A stretch of 64,000 nucleotides of DNA from Hericium rajendrae (taxonomy: Eukaryota; Basidiomycota; Agaricomycetes; Russulales; Hericiaceae): the NCBI GenBank assembly GCA_033439255.1, contig CM065883.1:2356001-2420000 (forward strand). Direction: 5' to 3'. The translations under genes and the position numbers were made by a program. Positions 11,184 through 22,647 of this stretch are shown here, one piece after another; positions within the stretch are counted from its first letter, which is position 1; the number at the start of each line of letters is the position of its first letter. Under the pieces are notes generated by a model that was given only the letters and a program-made list of their open reading frames with translations, did not search any database and was not told the DNA's origin.

Positions 11184-11946
11184 ATGCCTACTCTTACCTT
11201 CCCTGCCATCCTCTCTGCTGCAGGCCTCTCTGCCCCCAGCCTTCCATCCTCAGCTGCTGCTTCCCAGGACTCCCTCCCCAACCTCATTACACCAGATGAC
11301 TCTGAACCCGCTGCTTTGCCCAGTCCTTTGGCGGCCCTCACCCTCAATGACATCGAGTCTAGCAACAGAGTCTACAGCCTGAGGGCCCATTCCTGGGCTG
11401 CATCTGAATGGCGCATGGATGAGCAACAGGGAAGATTCGACCCTGTCATCGTCAACATTATCACAACCATCAGTGATGATCGCCCCATCATCTCACACCC
11501 TGTACCCTCCTCCAATGCCACACCTGATGCACCCCCCACCACCTCAGCCTTTTATGCCAAGAAACCCTTCTGCTTCTGCTGCTACAGGCTGGGGCACATC
11601 ATGAGGGACTGCAGAAGGCAACATCGTCGAGACACCCAGAGAGCCCAGTGCTCAGAAGGACCACCACCTGCTCCTGCCCAACCAACTCTGTCCACTGGGA
11701 CACCCACTATGAGGCTTGGGATTTAGTTTTCCCTGTCAACCAATGCCTCGATCCCACTGCCAGAGTCTTCCACGAGCATTAGGAGCTTCTCTGCAACTGC
11801 CTTCACAACACTGATGCTGCCATCGACAAGTTGCTCAAGGAGCAGAAGTACTGGTCAGACCGACTGTGGGAGGTGGAGTGGAAGAACCCACCTCGCCCCT
11901 CGAAGGAGAAGGTCTGTGGAACTCGACACGGCTGGAGAGACGAGGA
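11184..11946 (+). pseudogene. retroelement Gag-like protein with CCHC zinc knuckle
   Basis: An open frame starting MPTLTFPAILSAAG runs 180 codons to 11726. It contains the zinc knuckle CFCCYRLGHIMRDC (C-x2-C-x4-H-x4-C) near residue 132, the nucleic-acid binding motif of Gag. A shift to another frame then continues a plausible C-terminus (DTHYEAWDLVFPVNQCLDPT, then AIDKLLKEQKYWSDRLWEVE) that is broken by a TAG near 11779. An AT-rich TATA-like word and pyrimidine-rich leader (11060-11183) precede the start. The protein ends shortly before a polypurine tract and an LTR, so it belongs to an LTR element although it sits downstream of a chromodomain relic. Confidence 0.65.
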
Positions 11947-12028
11947 GGACCAGTGTGACCTGAGCTGAGGCCTCCCTGGATGGGACTTCTAGGACACGTC
12001 AGGTCGATGCATCGTAGAAAGGGGGTGG

Positions 12029-12547
12029 TGTTAAGAACTGTATGTTTCATTTCTTAACTTGACATCACTCCCTTCGACATCCCCACCATGGTCGATGCCC
12101 CATTGCTCTATTCCCTTTATTTAACCATATTTACATGCACACATGGACGCTATTGCACTGCCTCGATCCACTATCTATTTCCATCATGATTGTTGCAGTG
12201 CTACCCTATCTACTCCTCCATCATGTTTCATTCTCATCATGCACAGTATGATGCTGTGCAATGCACAATTACTACTATCACCTTAGATACAACTCATAGC
12301 TGTGCATCCTCCTGTATTTAACTGGTTGAGCTGAGTCCCTTAGACCTCAGCTTAACCACTTTGCAACTCTATAGGATTTACCTCCTGTCAGTCGCCAGTG
12401 CCCTTTAAATCCCTCCGCTTTGCACTTCCCTCTCTCAATCACTCTCGACTCTCTTCATTGTTGATCATCTCTTGAGCAGGTCAGCCTTTGTTGTTTGTGT
12501 GTAGCCTGAGCTCCTACTCGATCACTACAGGACGTCGGTCCTTAGCA
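12029..12547 (+). mobile_element. long terminal repeat (single copy)
   Basis: It starts TGTTAAGAACTG just after a polypurine tract (AGAAAGGGGGTGG, 12016-12028) and ends CCTTAGCA, giving the imperfect inverted TGTTAAG/CTTAGCA ends expected of an LTR. The length is about 519 bp. It follows the Gag remnant in the same orientation, so it is read as the 3' LTR of that element. No matching 5' LTR is seen in the window. Confidence 0.6.
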
Positions 12548-12960
12548 GTTGCTAATGTACATACTTCTTGGATGCTTTGTGCCTGTCAAGACTGGGTTCA
12601 GGGGAACAGTGAAGCCATCCAAGTCATCCCAAGGGATCAAGGATTAAAGAGCAGAGGATGTCATAGAGAGTAGAGACAGGCTGTGAATGTCTAAGGTACA
12701 ATGAGACTGGGTAGTTAAGTGGACAAATTGAGAAAGCCAGTCAGGAAGGTAGCCCTATATATACTGGAAGGACAGTCCAAAGGGGAACAAGGGATATTCT
12801 AAAAGGAGAACAAGGGGAAGGAGAACAAGGGATGTCCCAAAGGGAAACAAGAGATATTCTAAAGGGGAACAAGGGGACATAACAAGGGAGTATCCATATA
12901 GGGAACAAAGAGAATGAAGAAGACCAATGGGTGATTCATGACAGTGCCCAGGTAATGCAC
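12548..12960. repeat. repeat related to 56200-56575
   Basis: The word CCATCCAAGTCATCC and neighbouring sequence recur in inverse at 56.5 kb. The AAGGGGAACAAGGGATATTCT-like short tandem (12775-12900) also recurs in inverse near 56.25-56.35 kb. Both copies carry TATATATA beside the tandem. The structure (promoter-like TATA plus short tandem) would fit an LTR U3 region, but neither terminal motifs nor a target duplication could be fixed. Confidence 0.5.
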
Positions 12961-13051
12961 GGTGCTCTGTGCCCCCAGGAACAGCACCTCCGGCTCTTTT
13001 ATATCAACAAACACGATATCTTCATCATCATCTTGAGCATGCTGTGCTCTC

Positions 13052-13690
13052 TGTCATGGATTGCTCCATTTCTCTCTGCCTTCTTCTCTGCCATCAAGGC
13101 ATCATGTCGGTCATGTGCTCCAGCAGCTCCATCACATGTTCACTTCCTCACATGACCTGGGGCTATCCTTCACCCATGCCCTTGTTCCTCTTTGGGACAT
13201 CCTATTGTTCTTCCTCTCATTGTTCTCCTTTTGGCCACCATTGTTCTCACTCTATTGTTCGACCCATTATGGTGTCCATTGTTCTTTTCCCATTGTCGTT
13301 CCAGTACTTATAGGCTCTCTCATCAGCAAAATCCAAAATTTCTGATTCTGGTCTGAATTTTATCTGAAATAATCTGAAATGCTCTGAATTTGCCTTTTAG
13401 ACAATTTCAGACTATCAGACCATCAGGCAAGTCTTGTTTTTCTCAGACATAGTGCATATTCAGATAAAAAAAGATACAAAAAAGATGCTCTCAGATGCTC
13501 TCAGAGCAATCAGAAATTTTGGGTTTTGCTGATGCTGTCGCTTGCCTGTTTCCCTAGATTGTCCATTTTGTCTGTACCATACTGTACCTCCAATACAGGT
13601 CACTGTGCTGCTAGTCGCTCTCTGCTCTCTCGCTCTCATTATCACTAGTGACTTGGGTGGTTCTCTGCTGTCTATGACTGAGTCTTGACA
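13052..13690 (+). repeat. 5' LTR of the gypsy element, interrupted
   Basis: It matches the 3' LTR (423 bp) along its whole length once the nested 214-bp element at 13321-13534 is removed. Visible differences are mostly single transitions, so the two LTRs have diverged by several per cent. Confidence 0.9.
13321..13534. mobile_element. CATCAG-ended MITE in the 5' LTR
   Basis: The ends are CATCAGCAAAATCC and GGGTTTTGCTGATG, with TCTGA-rich arms between. CT on both sides (13319-13320, 13535-13536) is the 2-bp target duplication. The 3' LTR of the same retroelement carries the intact empty site GGCTCCCTGTCGCTCGCC, so the boundaries are exact and the insertion is younger than the retroelement. Confidence 0.9.
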
Positions 13691-14310
13691 CCTGGACAAT
13701 CTCTCATACACTCGTCTTACCTCCCTACTATCGCCCATCATACCTCTCTTCTTTGAACCCTTCACCGTTGACATCTTCACTGTATCTCGACATCCATTCC
13801 ATCGACCTCATCTCCCCTTCCCCATCGCCAACACCATCGAGGGCAGTGCACTCATTTCCCTCCTCCGCTATTGTGCTGTGAAGCGTTGGGAAGCCGAAAG
13901 AGTTTGGTTTCGATTGAGATCATGGAAACCACATGCAGGTGCTATCTCCATTGCCTTATACATTCGAATTCGAGTTGCTTTTGACGTCAACTTGTAAGAA
14001 TTCATGTTTGGTGCCTCGGACATCGCCTACCACTGTTGCCAACCCAACCGAGGATCCCCTGCAAGCATCCTGCCATCGACCTCGTTCCCCTTTTGCACAC
14101 TAGGTTTTTTCACCCCAGAACCCTCGCCTGAGCCTGTGTGGGCCAGAGAACACTTTGACCACTGATTTCTCAGAACCCCATACTCAGATCCCCTGTACCC
14201 TCATGCTCTTGGTCGTTGCCCAGTTGCAGCTGACTTCCTCTAGACATCACCATTGATCCCACCGACCCCCGTTATCAGACCACAGAACCATACCCACTTG
14301 GCATCTTCAG
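13691..14310 (+). pseudogene. gypsy upstream internal region, decayed Gag N-terminal frame
   Basis: A broken frame (for example LISLLRYCAVKRWEAERVW and then FTPEPSPEPVWAREHFDH) is interrupted by TAA, TGA and TAG stops. It leads into TTEPYPLGIFS, which rejoins STSLNEYFIYT after the nested element. It probably encodes the N-terminal part of Gag or a leader ORF. Which ATG was used is not clear. Confidence 0.5.
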
Positions 14311-15543
14311 CATCAGGTACCCTTACAACTTTCTGATGCATCTGAAAACCATCTGAAACTGTCTGAAACATATCTGAAACTGTCTGATTGTCTGATGTGT
14401 CTGATTTTTTGAAGTTTCTGATGAAATTTTCTCAGATACATATCAGATCTGTCAGACATACATCAGATACATTCAGAATTTGTAGAATTGATCAGATATC
14501 AATCAGATTCTTTTCAGATACCTTTAGATTCATATCAGATTTAAATACAATTTCAGAGTAATATCAGATTGATATCAGATCATTACAGACTTTAAGCACA
14601 ATATCAGATCAGTATCAGATTGATATCAGATTATTATAGATTTTCAGTACAATCTTGAATCAATATCAGATCAAATCAGAAATACTAAAAAGTTTCAGAG
14701 TAATATCAGATCACTTCAGAACTATTCAAGTTTTTCAGATGTAATACAGAAATTAGTCAGAAATTATATAAATAATCAGACTCAATTCAGATTATAGTCA
14801 GACATAATCAAAATAAAACATACTATCAGATGTACTTCAGAGAATCATCAGATTTTAACATTACTGTCAGATAGAATCAGAAGCTATCAGATTTGAGATT
14901 TATCAACAGACTTGAGTCAGATATTAATCAGATGTAAGCTTTACTGTCAGAGCTAAGTCAGATATTAATCAGATTTTTGTTGTACTATAGACATAATCAG
15001 ATTTTTACTTTGTAAGTCAGACTTTAATCAGATGATATTCAGATTTACTTCAGATCTACACACTTATATCAGAACTGTATCAGACTCAATCAGATTTATC
15101 CTCATCTGTCAGAGTTAAATCAGACATCGATCAGACTCTTATCAGAAATTTGACAGAAATCAAGAACAATCAGATGATATTTTTATACTCAGACTATCTT
15201 ATTTCTGATCTGAGTGAAATTTCTGATCTGAGTGAAATTTCTGATCTGACTGAGATTTCTGATCTGACTAAGAATTCTGATCTGATGAAAATCTTTAATC
15301 TGAGTGAGGTTCCTGATCTGATTAGAATTTCTGATCTGACACCAATCTGACTAATCTGATCTCAGACAAAAATCTGAAAGCAAAAATTCTTCTGATTAGC
15401 AGATTGTTTATCTGATGTCAGAAGGCAGTTCTGATGTCAGACTTATTTCTGACTTTCTGAGTGTCTGATATCAGAAAAAGTTCTGATAACAGACAAGTCA
15501 GACACATATCAGATGCATCAGAAAGTTGTAAGGGTACCTGATG
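14311..15543. mobile_element. CATCAG-ended 1.2-kb TCAGA-array element
   Basis: The inverted ends are CATCAGGTACCCTTACAACT and its complement. The interior is almost entirely ATCAGA/TCTGAT words at irregular 8-20 bp spacing, including an 18-bp tandem at 15195-15290. Splicing it out restores the Gag frame (GIFS to STSLNEY). The right flank is CA. The left CA appears to have lost 2 bp, because TTCAGCATCAGG is seen where TTCAGCACATCAGG would be expected. The 66-codon frame with repeated ISDLSE is a by-product of the array, not a gene. Confidence 0.85.
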
Positions 15544-17154
15544 CACCTCGCTCAACGAATACTTCATCTACACCCTTTCTAACATCGTTTGAGTAGACTT
15601 TGTCACTCCGAATGAGGACGACGACACTCCTGCACGGTGGTACTTCCCTGATCATGACGATGAGGCAGACCTCGAGCTTAACGACTTCGACGTCGCAGCT
15701 ACAGAACACCGCCGCCAACACCCCGCTACCCCACCACTTCCCACTGTTGCTCTTTCTAGTGCAGATTCTCCCCCTGCTCGCACCGCACCACTTGTTGTTC
15801 CCCCAGGTATTACCTTCAACCTGGTAACCAACAACTACTATGCATACCGCTCTGACACCAATCAGCTTGTAGTCAGTTGGAGACCCAGCCTCGTAGAAGA
15901 AAGTGACCTGTGGTTTTGGCAGGCCAGTACCCTCTTCTTAACTGCTGCAGAACTTGCACTCTCTCAGGCAGTTATAGAGAATCTCACTCAGCAACAAGCT
16001 ACCCACCTCAATATCCTTCGAGTTCCACTACCATCACCTGTTTCAACCCCTACCCCAGTACCAGTCCCCTCACCTGCTCCACCTGTTGCCGCTGTTGCAT
16101 CGACATCCACCGTCAATGTCAAACCAATCATCACCCCAGCTCCCCCTGTCCAGCTGTCCATCAACATGTCCAACCCTGAGATCGGTGTCAAACCTGCTCC
16201 CTTTGAGGGAGATCGTTCCAAGTCCAAGGAATTCTAGCTGCGTATTCACTTATTCCTTCGCGCCAACTCTGTCAGGTATAAAGATGATACCGCCCAGATC
16301 CCCCTCTTTTTCAACCTCTGCCAGGGCCCCATTGCCAGCCAGTGGGCCACCCAGCATGTCGAGGAGATCCTTGAGGATGACGACCTCATAGCTGCAAATT
16401 CATCTTCACCCCATGTCTCTCGCTATGCTGACCTCACTACCCTTCAAACTCACTTCAACTTGGACTTCTCCCCCCTCGACAACTCCAAGGATGCCTCCCA
16501 CGCTATCCAGACCCTCCAGATGGGCACGCACCCAGTAGTCGACTACATCACTGAGTTTGAGTCCTTCGCTCCTCGCACCGGCTACAATGATGTGGCCCTA
16601 ATTGACTAGTTCCTGCATGGCCTAAACAGCACCCTGCGGGATGATTGCCAGTGCAGCTACCCCATGCCCACCACCCTGGCTGAGTGGAAGGTGAGGGCCC
16701 ATGACAGGAATGCTGCCTATCTCATGTGCACCTGGTTCCAGAGTCCCCACCCTACAACTGGGCACACCCCGGTGAGCACTCACTCCCCTCAGTCCACATC
16801 TACTGGCCAATCCTGCACAGTTGCTGCTACAGGTGCCCAACTGCCCAAACTCTCGAAGCCTGACTGTGAGCACCTCAGGCATGAGGGTGGTTGCTTCTGC
16901 TGCCGCCAGAAGGGCCATGGCTTTCGTGACTACCCCCTCAATGCTGACTCCAACCCCCATACCCCAATTCCTCGTGTCCGAGCACTAGAAACTGGCTCTG
17001 CCCTGGGAGTAGCTCCAAAAGATGCAGCTGCCGCCCTTGCTGTCCCCACCATCAACAGGTCTATCACCGACTTATCGTCGCAGTTGAAGGACTTGAGCGA
17101 GGAAGAGAGGGAAGAGGTGAAGGCTGCATTAAAGGACATGGTTGAGGGTTTTTA
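15544..17154 (+). pseudogene. gypsy Gag polyprotein
   Basis: The translated frame holds the Gag-like stretch from NVKPIITPAPPVQLSINMSN through FEGDRSKSKEF and LFLRANSVRYKDD to the C-terminal part. A zinc knuckle near 16893 reads CFCCRQKGHGFRDY, in which the last Cys has become Tyr (TGC to TAC). TAG stops lie at 16235-16237 and 16607-16609. Gag packages element RNA in virus-like particles; this copy cannot be translated as one protein. Confidence 0.75.
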
Positions 17155-17178
17155 AAGCGCCCCCCGTTCACGTCATCC

Positions 17179-17880
17179 GTGGGTGGCAAGAAACATTTCT
17201 TTGATCCGTCGAATCACTTCTCTGTACTATCTGATCCCTGTGAGCAATCGTATCCATTGTCTTTGTGCATGTCCGCTATCACACCCAACTGTCAGACACT
17301 GTCCATTACACTCCAGGCCAAGATTATCACTGCCCCGATTAAGAAACAAATCGATGCTGAGGCACTTCTCGATAGTGGTGCAGAAGGCATCATTATGCAC
17401 CCCGAGTTTGCCAAAAAACACCAGTTCCCCCTCAAGAAACTCCCTAAACCCTTTTCTGTTCGCAATGTGGACAACTCCAAAAACATCATGGGCTGGGTCC
17501 GCTATTCAGTCAACCAGAACATTCGCATTTATGCCAAGGACTCGATGTCCTTCTATGAGGAGACAGCTAAGTTCTATCTCATTGACATTGGTGACTACGA
17601 CATTATTCTTGGGACCGATTGGTTACAGGAGCACAACCCTGAAATTGATTGGGTCTCTCATCGTGTCGACATGACTCGCTGCCCTCCCTCTTGCACTCTG
17701 AATAAACCCCTGGTCAAGAACCTGTCCACTTGCACTGAACGTCGCCAGTCAGCCCCTCATCCGCCAGTCCTCAGTGCTGCTGCTGTACTGCTTCCTCCAC
17801 CTTGCCCTCCTCCATTGCTTCCACTACCCCTGCCATTTGTTGCTGCTCCACTTTCCAAATACGTGATCCCCGCTCACTGA
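17179..17880 (+). pseudogene. gypsy retropepsin-like aspartic protease segment
   Basis: An open frame of 233 codons contains EALLDSGAEG near residue 70, where the family has D-S/T-G-A, and YDIILGTDWLQEHNP. This is the protease core that matures Gag-Pol. The frame ends in TGA at 17878-17880 at a position where CGA would continue into the reverse transcriptase frame (VQGVRLRHIHLS), so the stop is probably secondary. Confidence 0.8.
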
Positions 17881-20067
17881 GTCCAAGGTGTCCGCCTTCG
17901 TCACATCCACCTGTCCAAAGTCCCTGCACGTCTATTCACCGAGGACGATGACCCACGACCTAACATCGATGATGACTGGGTTGAAGAGGGCCTTCGCCTA
18001 GCTGATGTTCTCTCTGACTGGGACACACCACCCCTACCAGACGATGACCCTGACTACCAACACACCATCCGTATCCATCGCTCTTTCACCAATGCTCAGA
18101 AACTGGCTGAGCGTGTGGCCACTTGTGTTGCAGAGAAGTCCTTTGCTGAGATGGTTCCCCCTCAGTATCAGGATTTCCAACCTGTCTTTGATGAGGAATC
18201 CTCACATCGCCTCCCCGAACGTCGCCCTTGGGATCATGCCATTGATCTGAAAGATGATTTTGAACCCCGCTCTTGCAAGGTCTATCCCATGGCTCCTACT
18301 GAGCAGAAGGACCTCGATTCATTCCTTGATGACCAGGTCAAGAAAGGCTACATCTGTCCTTCTAAATCTCCTATGGTGAGTCCCTTCTTCTTTATCAAGA
18401 AAAAAGATGGAAAACTACGCCCTGTCCAGGACTATTGTACCCTCAACAAAGGCACCATCAAGAATGAATATCCCCTGCCCCTCATCTCTGAACTCGTTGA
18501 CAAGCTCAAGGGTGTCAAGGTCTTCTCCAAGATGGACATTCACTGGGGTTACAACAATGTTCGCATCAAAGAAGGTGATGAATGGAAAGCCACCTTCAAG
18601 ACCAACCGTGGTCTCTTTGAACCCCTGGTGATGTTTTTCGGCCTTAAGAACTCCCCTGCCACGTTCCAAGGAATGATGAATAAACTTTTCAAGGATCTCA
18701 TTGACACGGGCAAAGTTGTCATTTACATGGACGATATCCTCATTTTCACTGAAACCCTCGAAGAACATCGCGACCTTGTGCGCAAGGTCCTCCAACACCT
18801 CCAGGACAACGACCTTTTCCTCAAGCCAGAGAAGTGCTCATTTGAGCAGCCCTCAGTTGAGTTCCTCGGTCTCATTGTCTCCCATAACATGCTCACCATG
18901 GACTCTATCAAGGTTGCAGGCATCGCTGAGTGGCCTGCTCCTCGTAACGTCAAGGACATCCAGTCCTTTGTCAGCTTTGGCAATTTTTATTGGCATTTTA
19001 TCCAGGACTTCTCCAAAGTCGCCCGCCCCATGTTCGACCTTACCAAGAAAGACCATCCTTGGGCCTGGTCTGCTGAATGTCAACATGCCTTTGAGGCCCT
19101 TAAAGCTGTGTTCACCTCATCCCCAGTTCTTATCATGCCTGACCTGTCCAAACCCTACCTGGTTGAGGTCGATGCTTCAGACTATGCTACAGGAGGTATC
19201 CTATCTCAGCGTGGGGAGGACAAGCAATGGCACCCAGTTGCTTACATCTCCAAGGCCTTCACTGCCCCTAAATGCAACTACGACATCTATGACAAGGAAC
19301 TCCTGGCCATCATCCGTGCCCTCGAAGCCTGGCACCACTACCTAGAAGGTCTTCCCCATACTGTAGAGATCTGGACTGGTCATAAGAACCTGGAATACTT
19401 CAAGTCTGCTCAAAAGCTGAGTCATCGTCAGGCTTGTTGGGCTCTCTTTCTCACTCGTTTTGACTTCACCTTGATCCACAAGCCCGGTATTCATCACCGG
19501 CCAGACGCCATGTCAAGACGACCTGACCATAGAGAGGGGGTGGATGACAACAACTCTGATCGTGTCCTCCTCGACCCCAAGTACTTCCAGATCTGTGCTA
19601 CACGTCCAGCCGCTGTCAAGTCCATTGGCAATGCTAATCTTCGCCAATGCATTCGCAATGCCAAGACCAAGGACATTGAGGTCGTTCAAGCCCTTGATGT
19701 GATCCTGAACAATGGTCCTTGCTCCCTTGTCAAGAACCTCCAAGAATGGAACTACGAGGATGGCCTCATCCTCTTTCATGGCAAGGTTTACATCCCTGCT
19801 GACAAGGACCTTCATCGGGACATCGTCAAGCTACATCATGACACACCCATAGCTAGTCACCCAGGATGCTACAAGACCTATGAGCTCCTTAGTCGCAACT
19901 ACTGGTGGCCCGGTATGTCTGTCTTCGTTCGTGATTATGTTGATGGCTGTGCTACCTGTCAGGCCACCAAGGTTCAAAATCACTACCCTCATATTGAAAC
20001 AATTCCCAATGCCATCCCTACCCGGTCAAACTCCCAGAATGCCAAGGCTATGACTCCATCAATGTAG
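17881..20067 (+). pseudogene. gypsy reverse transcriptase, RNase H and integrase N-terminus
   Basis: An open frame (650 codons from 18115) carries reverse transcriptase motifs PVQDYCTLNKGTIKNEYPLP, FGLKNSPATFQ and the catalytic YMDDIL. RNase H follows with VEVDASDYATGG and DKELLAI; the usual DH before KNLEYF is GH. Next come the PD-MSRRP linker and the integrase HHCC zinc domain (CYKTYELL...YWWPGM...CATCQATK). The frame is lost at about 20030-20067, before the integrase catalytic core. Confidence 0.9.
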
Positions 20068-21150
20068 TCGTTGACTGTTTTACAAAGCACATCTCCTTCA
20101 CTCCTTGTAAAGAGACCATTACCAGTGATGGCACAGTCGACATCCTTTTTGACAGGATTTATCGGAACTACGGCCTCTGGGAACGCCTCATCTCTGATTG
20201 TGGCCCACAGTATGCAGGCAAAGTCATGCGTGGCATCTTTGACAAACTTGGTATCAAGTCCTCTCTCAGCACCACCTATCATCCACAGACTGACGGCGAG
20301 TCTGAACGTGTCAATCAAGAACTCGAGCAGTTCCTTCGCACCTTCTGCAACTACCGTCAAGATGATTGGGTCCAATGGCTCCCTTACGCTGAGTTCTCGC
20401 ACAACCACTGTATCCACAGTGCCACTAACTGAGCTCCATTTGAAATGCTCCTCGGCTATATTCCCACTACCATCCCCACTGTCAACCCCACATCGTCTAC
20501 ACCCGCTGTCGAGGATCGTTTCCGTCATCTCGAACAGCTTCGCACTGAGGTCCAGGCCAGCCTTCAAACAGCCGCTGACCTCATGAAGTGCAACAACCAG
20601 GACCATATGCACGACACCATCCACTTCCAGGTTGGTGACAAGGTCTGGCTCGATGGCAAGAGCATCAAAACCACATGGCCCAAAGCTAAGCTTGCTGATC
20701 GATGCCTGAGACCTTTTGAAATCACTGATGTCCTGGGCCCAGTCTCTTATCAACTGAAGCTGCCGCCCACCTGACGTATCCACCCAGTGTTCCACACATC
20801 CCTGTTGTCCCCTTACAAGGAAACCAATGCTCATGGCCCCAACTTCCCTGCACCACCATCTGACCTTGTGGAGGGCGAGGAAGAATATGAAGTTGAGTCT
20901 GTCCTCGATGCTCGTCTCACCTGGAACAAACGCGGCATTGAATATCTCGTCAAATGGGCAGGCTACCCTGATTCAGAAAATCAGTGGCTTTCACATACCT
21001 CCCTTTCCAATGCCCATGGTGCAATCACCGACTTCTACACCCACTATCCGCATGCACTCAAGGCTTCCAATCTTCGTGGACTCATCTACCTTGACCCTGT
21101 CCATACTCATCATGCACTCCAGGCGAAAGTGCATCTTAGAGAGGGGGTGA
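20040..21150 (+). pseudogene. gypsy integrase core and chromodomain
   Basis: Picked up in another frame, this part has an integrase core (VVVDCFTKHISF, LISDCGPQYAGKVM, TTYHPQTDGESERVNQELEQ), a GDKVWLD-type C-terminal barrel and a chromodomain (YEVESVLDARL, IEYLVKWAGYPDSENQW). TGA stops at 20430-20432 and 20772-20774 interrupt it, the latter where CGA would be expected. The chromodomain directs chromovirus integration to heterochromatin, which fits its place in this island. Confidence 0.85.
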
Positions 21151-21573
21151 TGTCATGGATCGCTCCATTTCTCTCCGCCTTCTTCTCTGCCATCAAGGCA
21201 TCACGTCGGTCATGTGCTCCAGCAGCCCCATCACATGTTCACTTCCTCACATGACCTGGGGCTATCCTTCACCCATGCCCTTGTTCCCCTTCGGGACATC
21301 CTATTGTTCTCCCTCTCATTGTTCTCCTTTTGACCACCATTGTTCTCACTCTATTGTTCAACCCGTTATGGTGTCCATTGTTCTTTTTCCATTGTTGTCC
21401 CAGTACTTATAGGCTCCCTGTCGCTCGCCTATTTCCCTAGATTGTCCATTTTGTCTGTACCGTACTGTACCTCCAATACAGGTCACTGCGCTGCTAGTCA
21501 CTCTCTGCTCTCTTGCTCTCATCATCGCTGGTGACTTGGGTGGTTCTCTGCTGTCTATGACCAAGTTTTGACA
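21151..21573 (+). repeat. 3' LTR of the gypsy element
   Basis: The 423-bp repeat runs TGTCATGGATCG to AGTTTTGACA. It is uninterrupted and serves as the empty-site reference for the 214-bp insertion in the 5' LTR. Confidence 0.9.
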
Positions 21574-22647
21574 CTCCCAGGTAAAGCGCCTCTGACTGCT
21601 TCATGCCCAGAAAGATGATATCTTCGTTGTTTTGAACATGCTGGGCCCTCACATCTCCAGCTGCTTCATGCCAACAAAGACGATATCTGAGTCCTCATGT
21701 TGGTCAATGTTAGAAACTCCCTGTGCAGCCTAATTAGCAACCGAAGTATGGATTGCATTTTTTATTACCACATCTGAGAATTGAACTAAATTTTATATAG
21801 CTGCAGGTCAAATTATGGGTGCTATGGTTGAGCTATCAGAGCTATGTAGTTTGTTTATCTAGCTATGTAGAGCTATGAGAGCTTTTATAGCCTCCATAGC
21901 TACTAATGTCAGTTATATGATGTTATCATAGCTTTCATAGCTAGCAGTTTGAAATATATAGCACTATTATACACTATCATACTTAGTAAGGTGAGCTATG
22001 ACTACTATTAGTACTACTAGTACTATGTTAAGTCAACCACTTAGGTACGAAAATATTCAAAGTCAAAATTATATTTTATATGATTACTACTACAGACAAG
22101 TACAGTACAATTGCCATGGTACAACAAGGTGTGCACATGCACGAGGCGTGACACAGCACGGCAGTCGGTCATGTATGATGCGACAGTCGTGTGCGAGGTG
22201 TATGGGGGGCCCATGCGAGAGACATGTGCAAAAGAGGGCGAGGCACGGTGAGATGTTGGTGGGTGACTAGAGGCACCACGCTCAGGGCAGCGGGGCACAT
22301 GCAAGGTACAGAGGCTAGGCACGGGGCATCAAAGGTGGTGCGAGATGGTGGTGGGTGGCGGTGGACCTGTGCACGAAGTGTGAAGCAAGGAAGGCTGGGT
22401 GCGAGGCATGTGCGATGTGGCAAGGCCCATGTGCGATGTGGTAGGCCTGTGCGATGTGGTAGGTCTGCATGCCAGAGGTGACAGAGCTGGGGACATGCTA
22501 TATGCAGCAAGCGGGTGCAGCTTCAGGAGGCCACGTGAGGTAGGCACGAGACTTGCAGGGCGGCACAAGGCACGCGGTGGGTGCACGACACCTGCAGGGT
22601 GTGGCAAAGTGTTGGGCTGTGGCGGGTTCCATGCATGAGGTGCAGGG

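Larger units (their letters stand above)
13052..21573 (+). mobile_element. chromodomain Ty3/gypsy LTR retrotransposon, decayed
   Basis: The element has two LTRs (13052-13690 and 21151-21573) beginning TGTCATGGAT and ending TTGACA. The internal order is Gag, aspartic protease, reverse transcriptase, RNase H, integrase and chromodomain, which is the Ty3/gypsy order. A polypurine tract (GAGAGGGGGTGA) precedes the 3' LTR. The flanks CTCTC and CTCCC are a likely 5-bp target duplication with one change. Removing the two CATCAG elements nested at 13321-13534 and 14311-15543 gives about 7.1 kb. Several in-frame stops, many at expected CGA codons, and a frameshift near 20.03 kb make it inactive. Confidence 0.9.

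Noticed and set aside
15190-15350. CRISPR-like or coding tandem (repeated ISDLSE)
   Set aside because: The units are contiguous 18-bp variants without unique spacers in a eukaryotic repeat. They are part of a TCAGA array between transposon ends.
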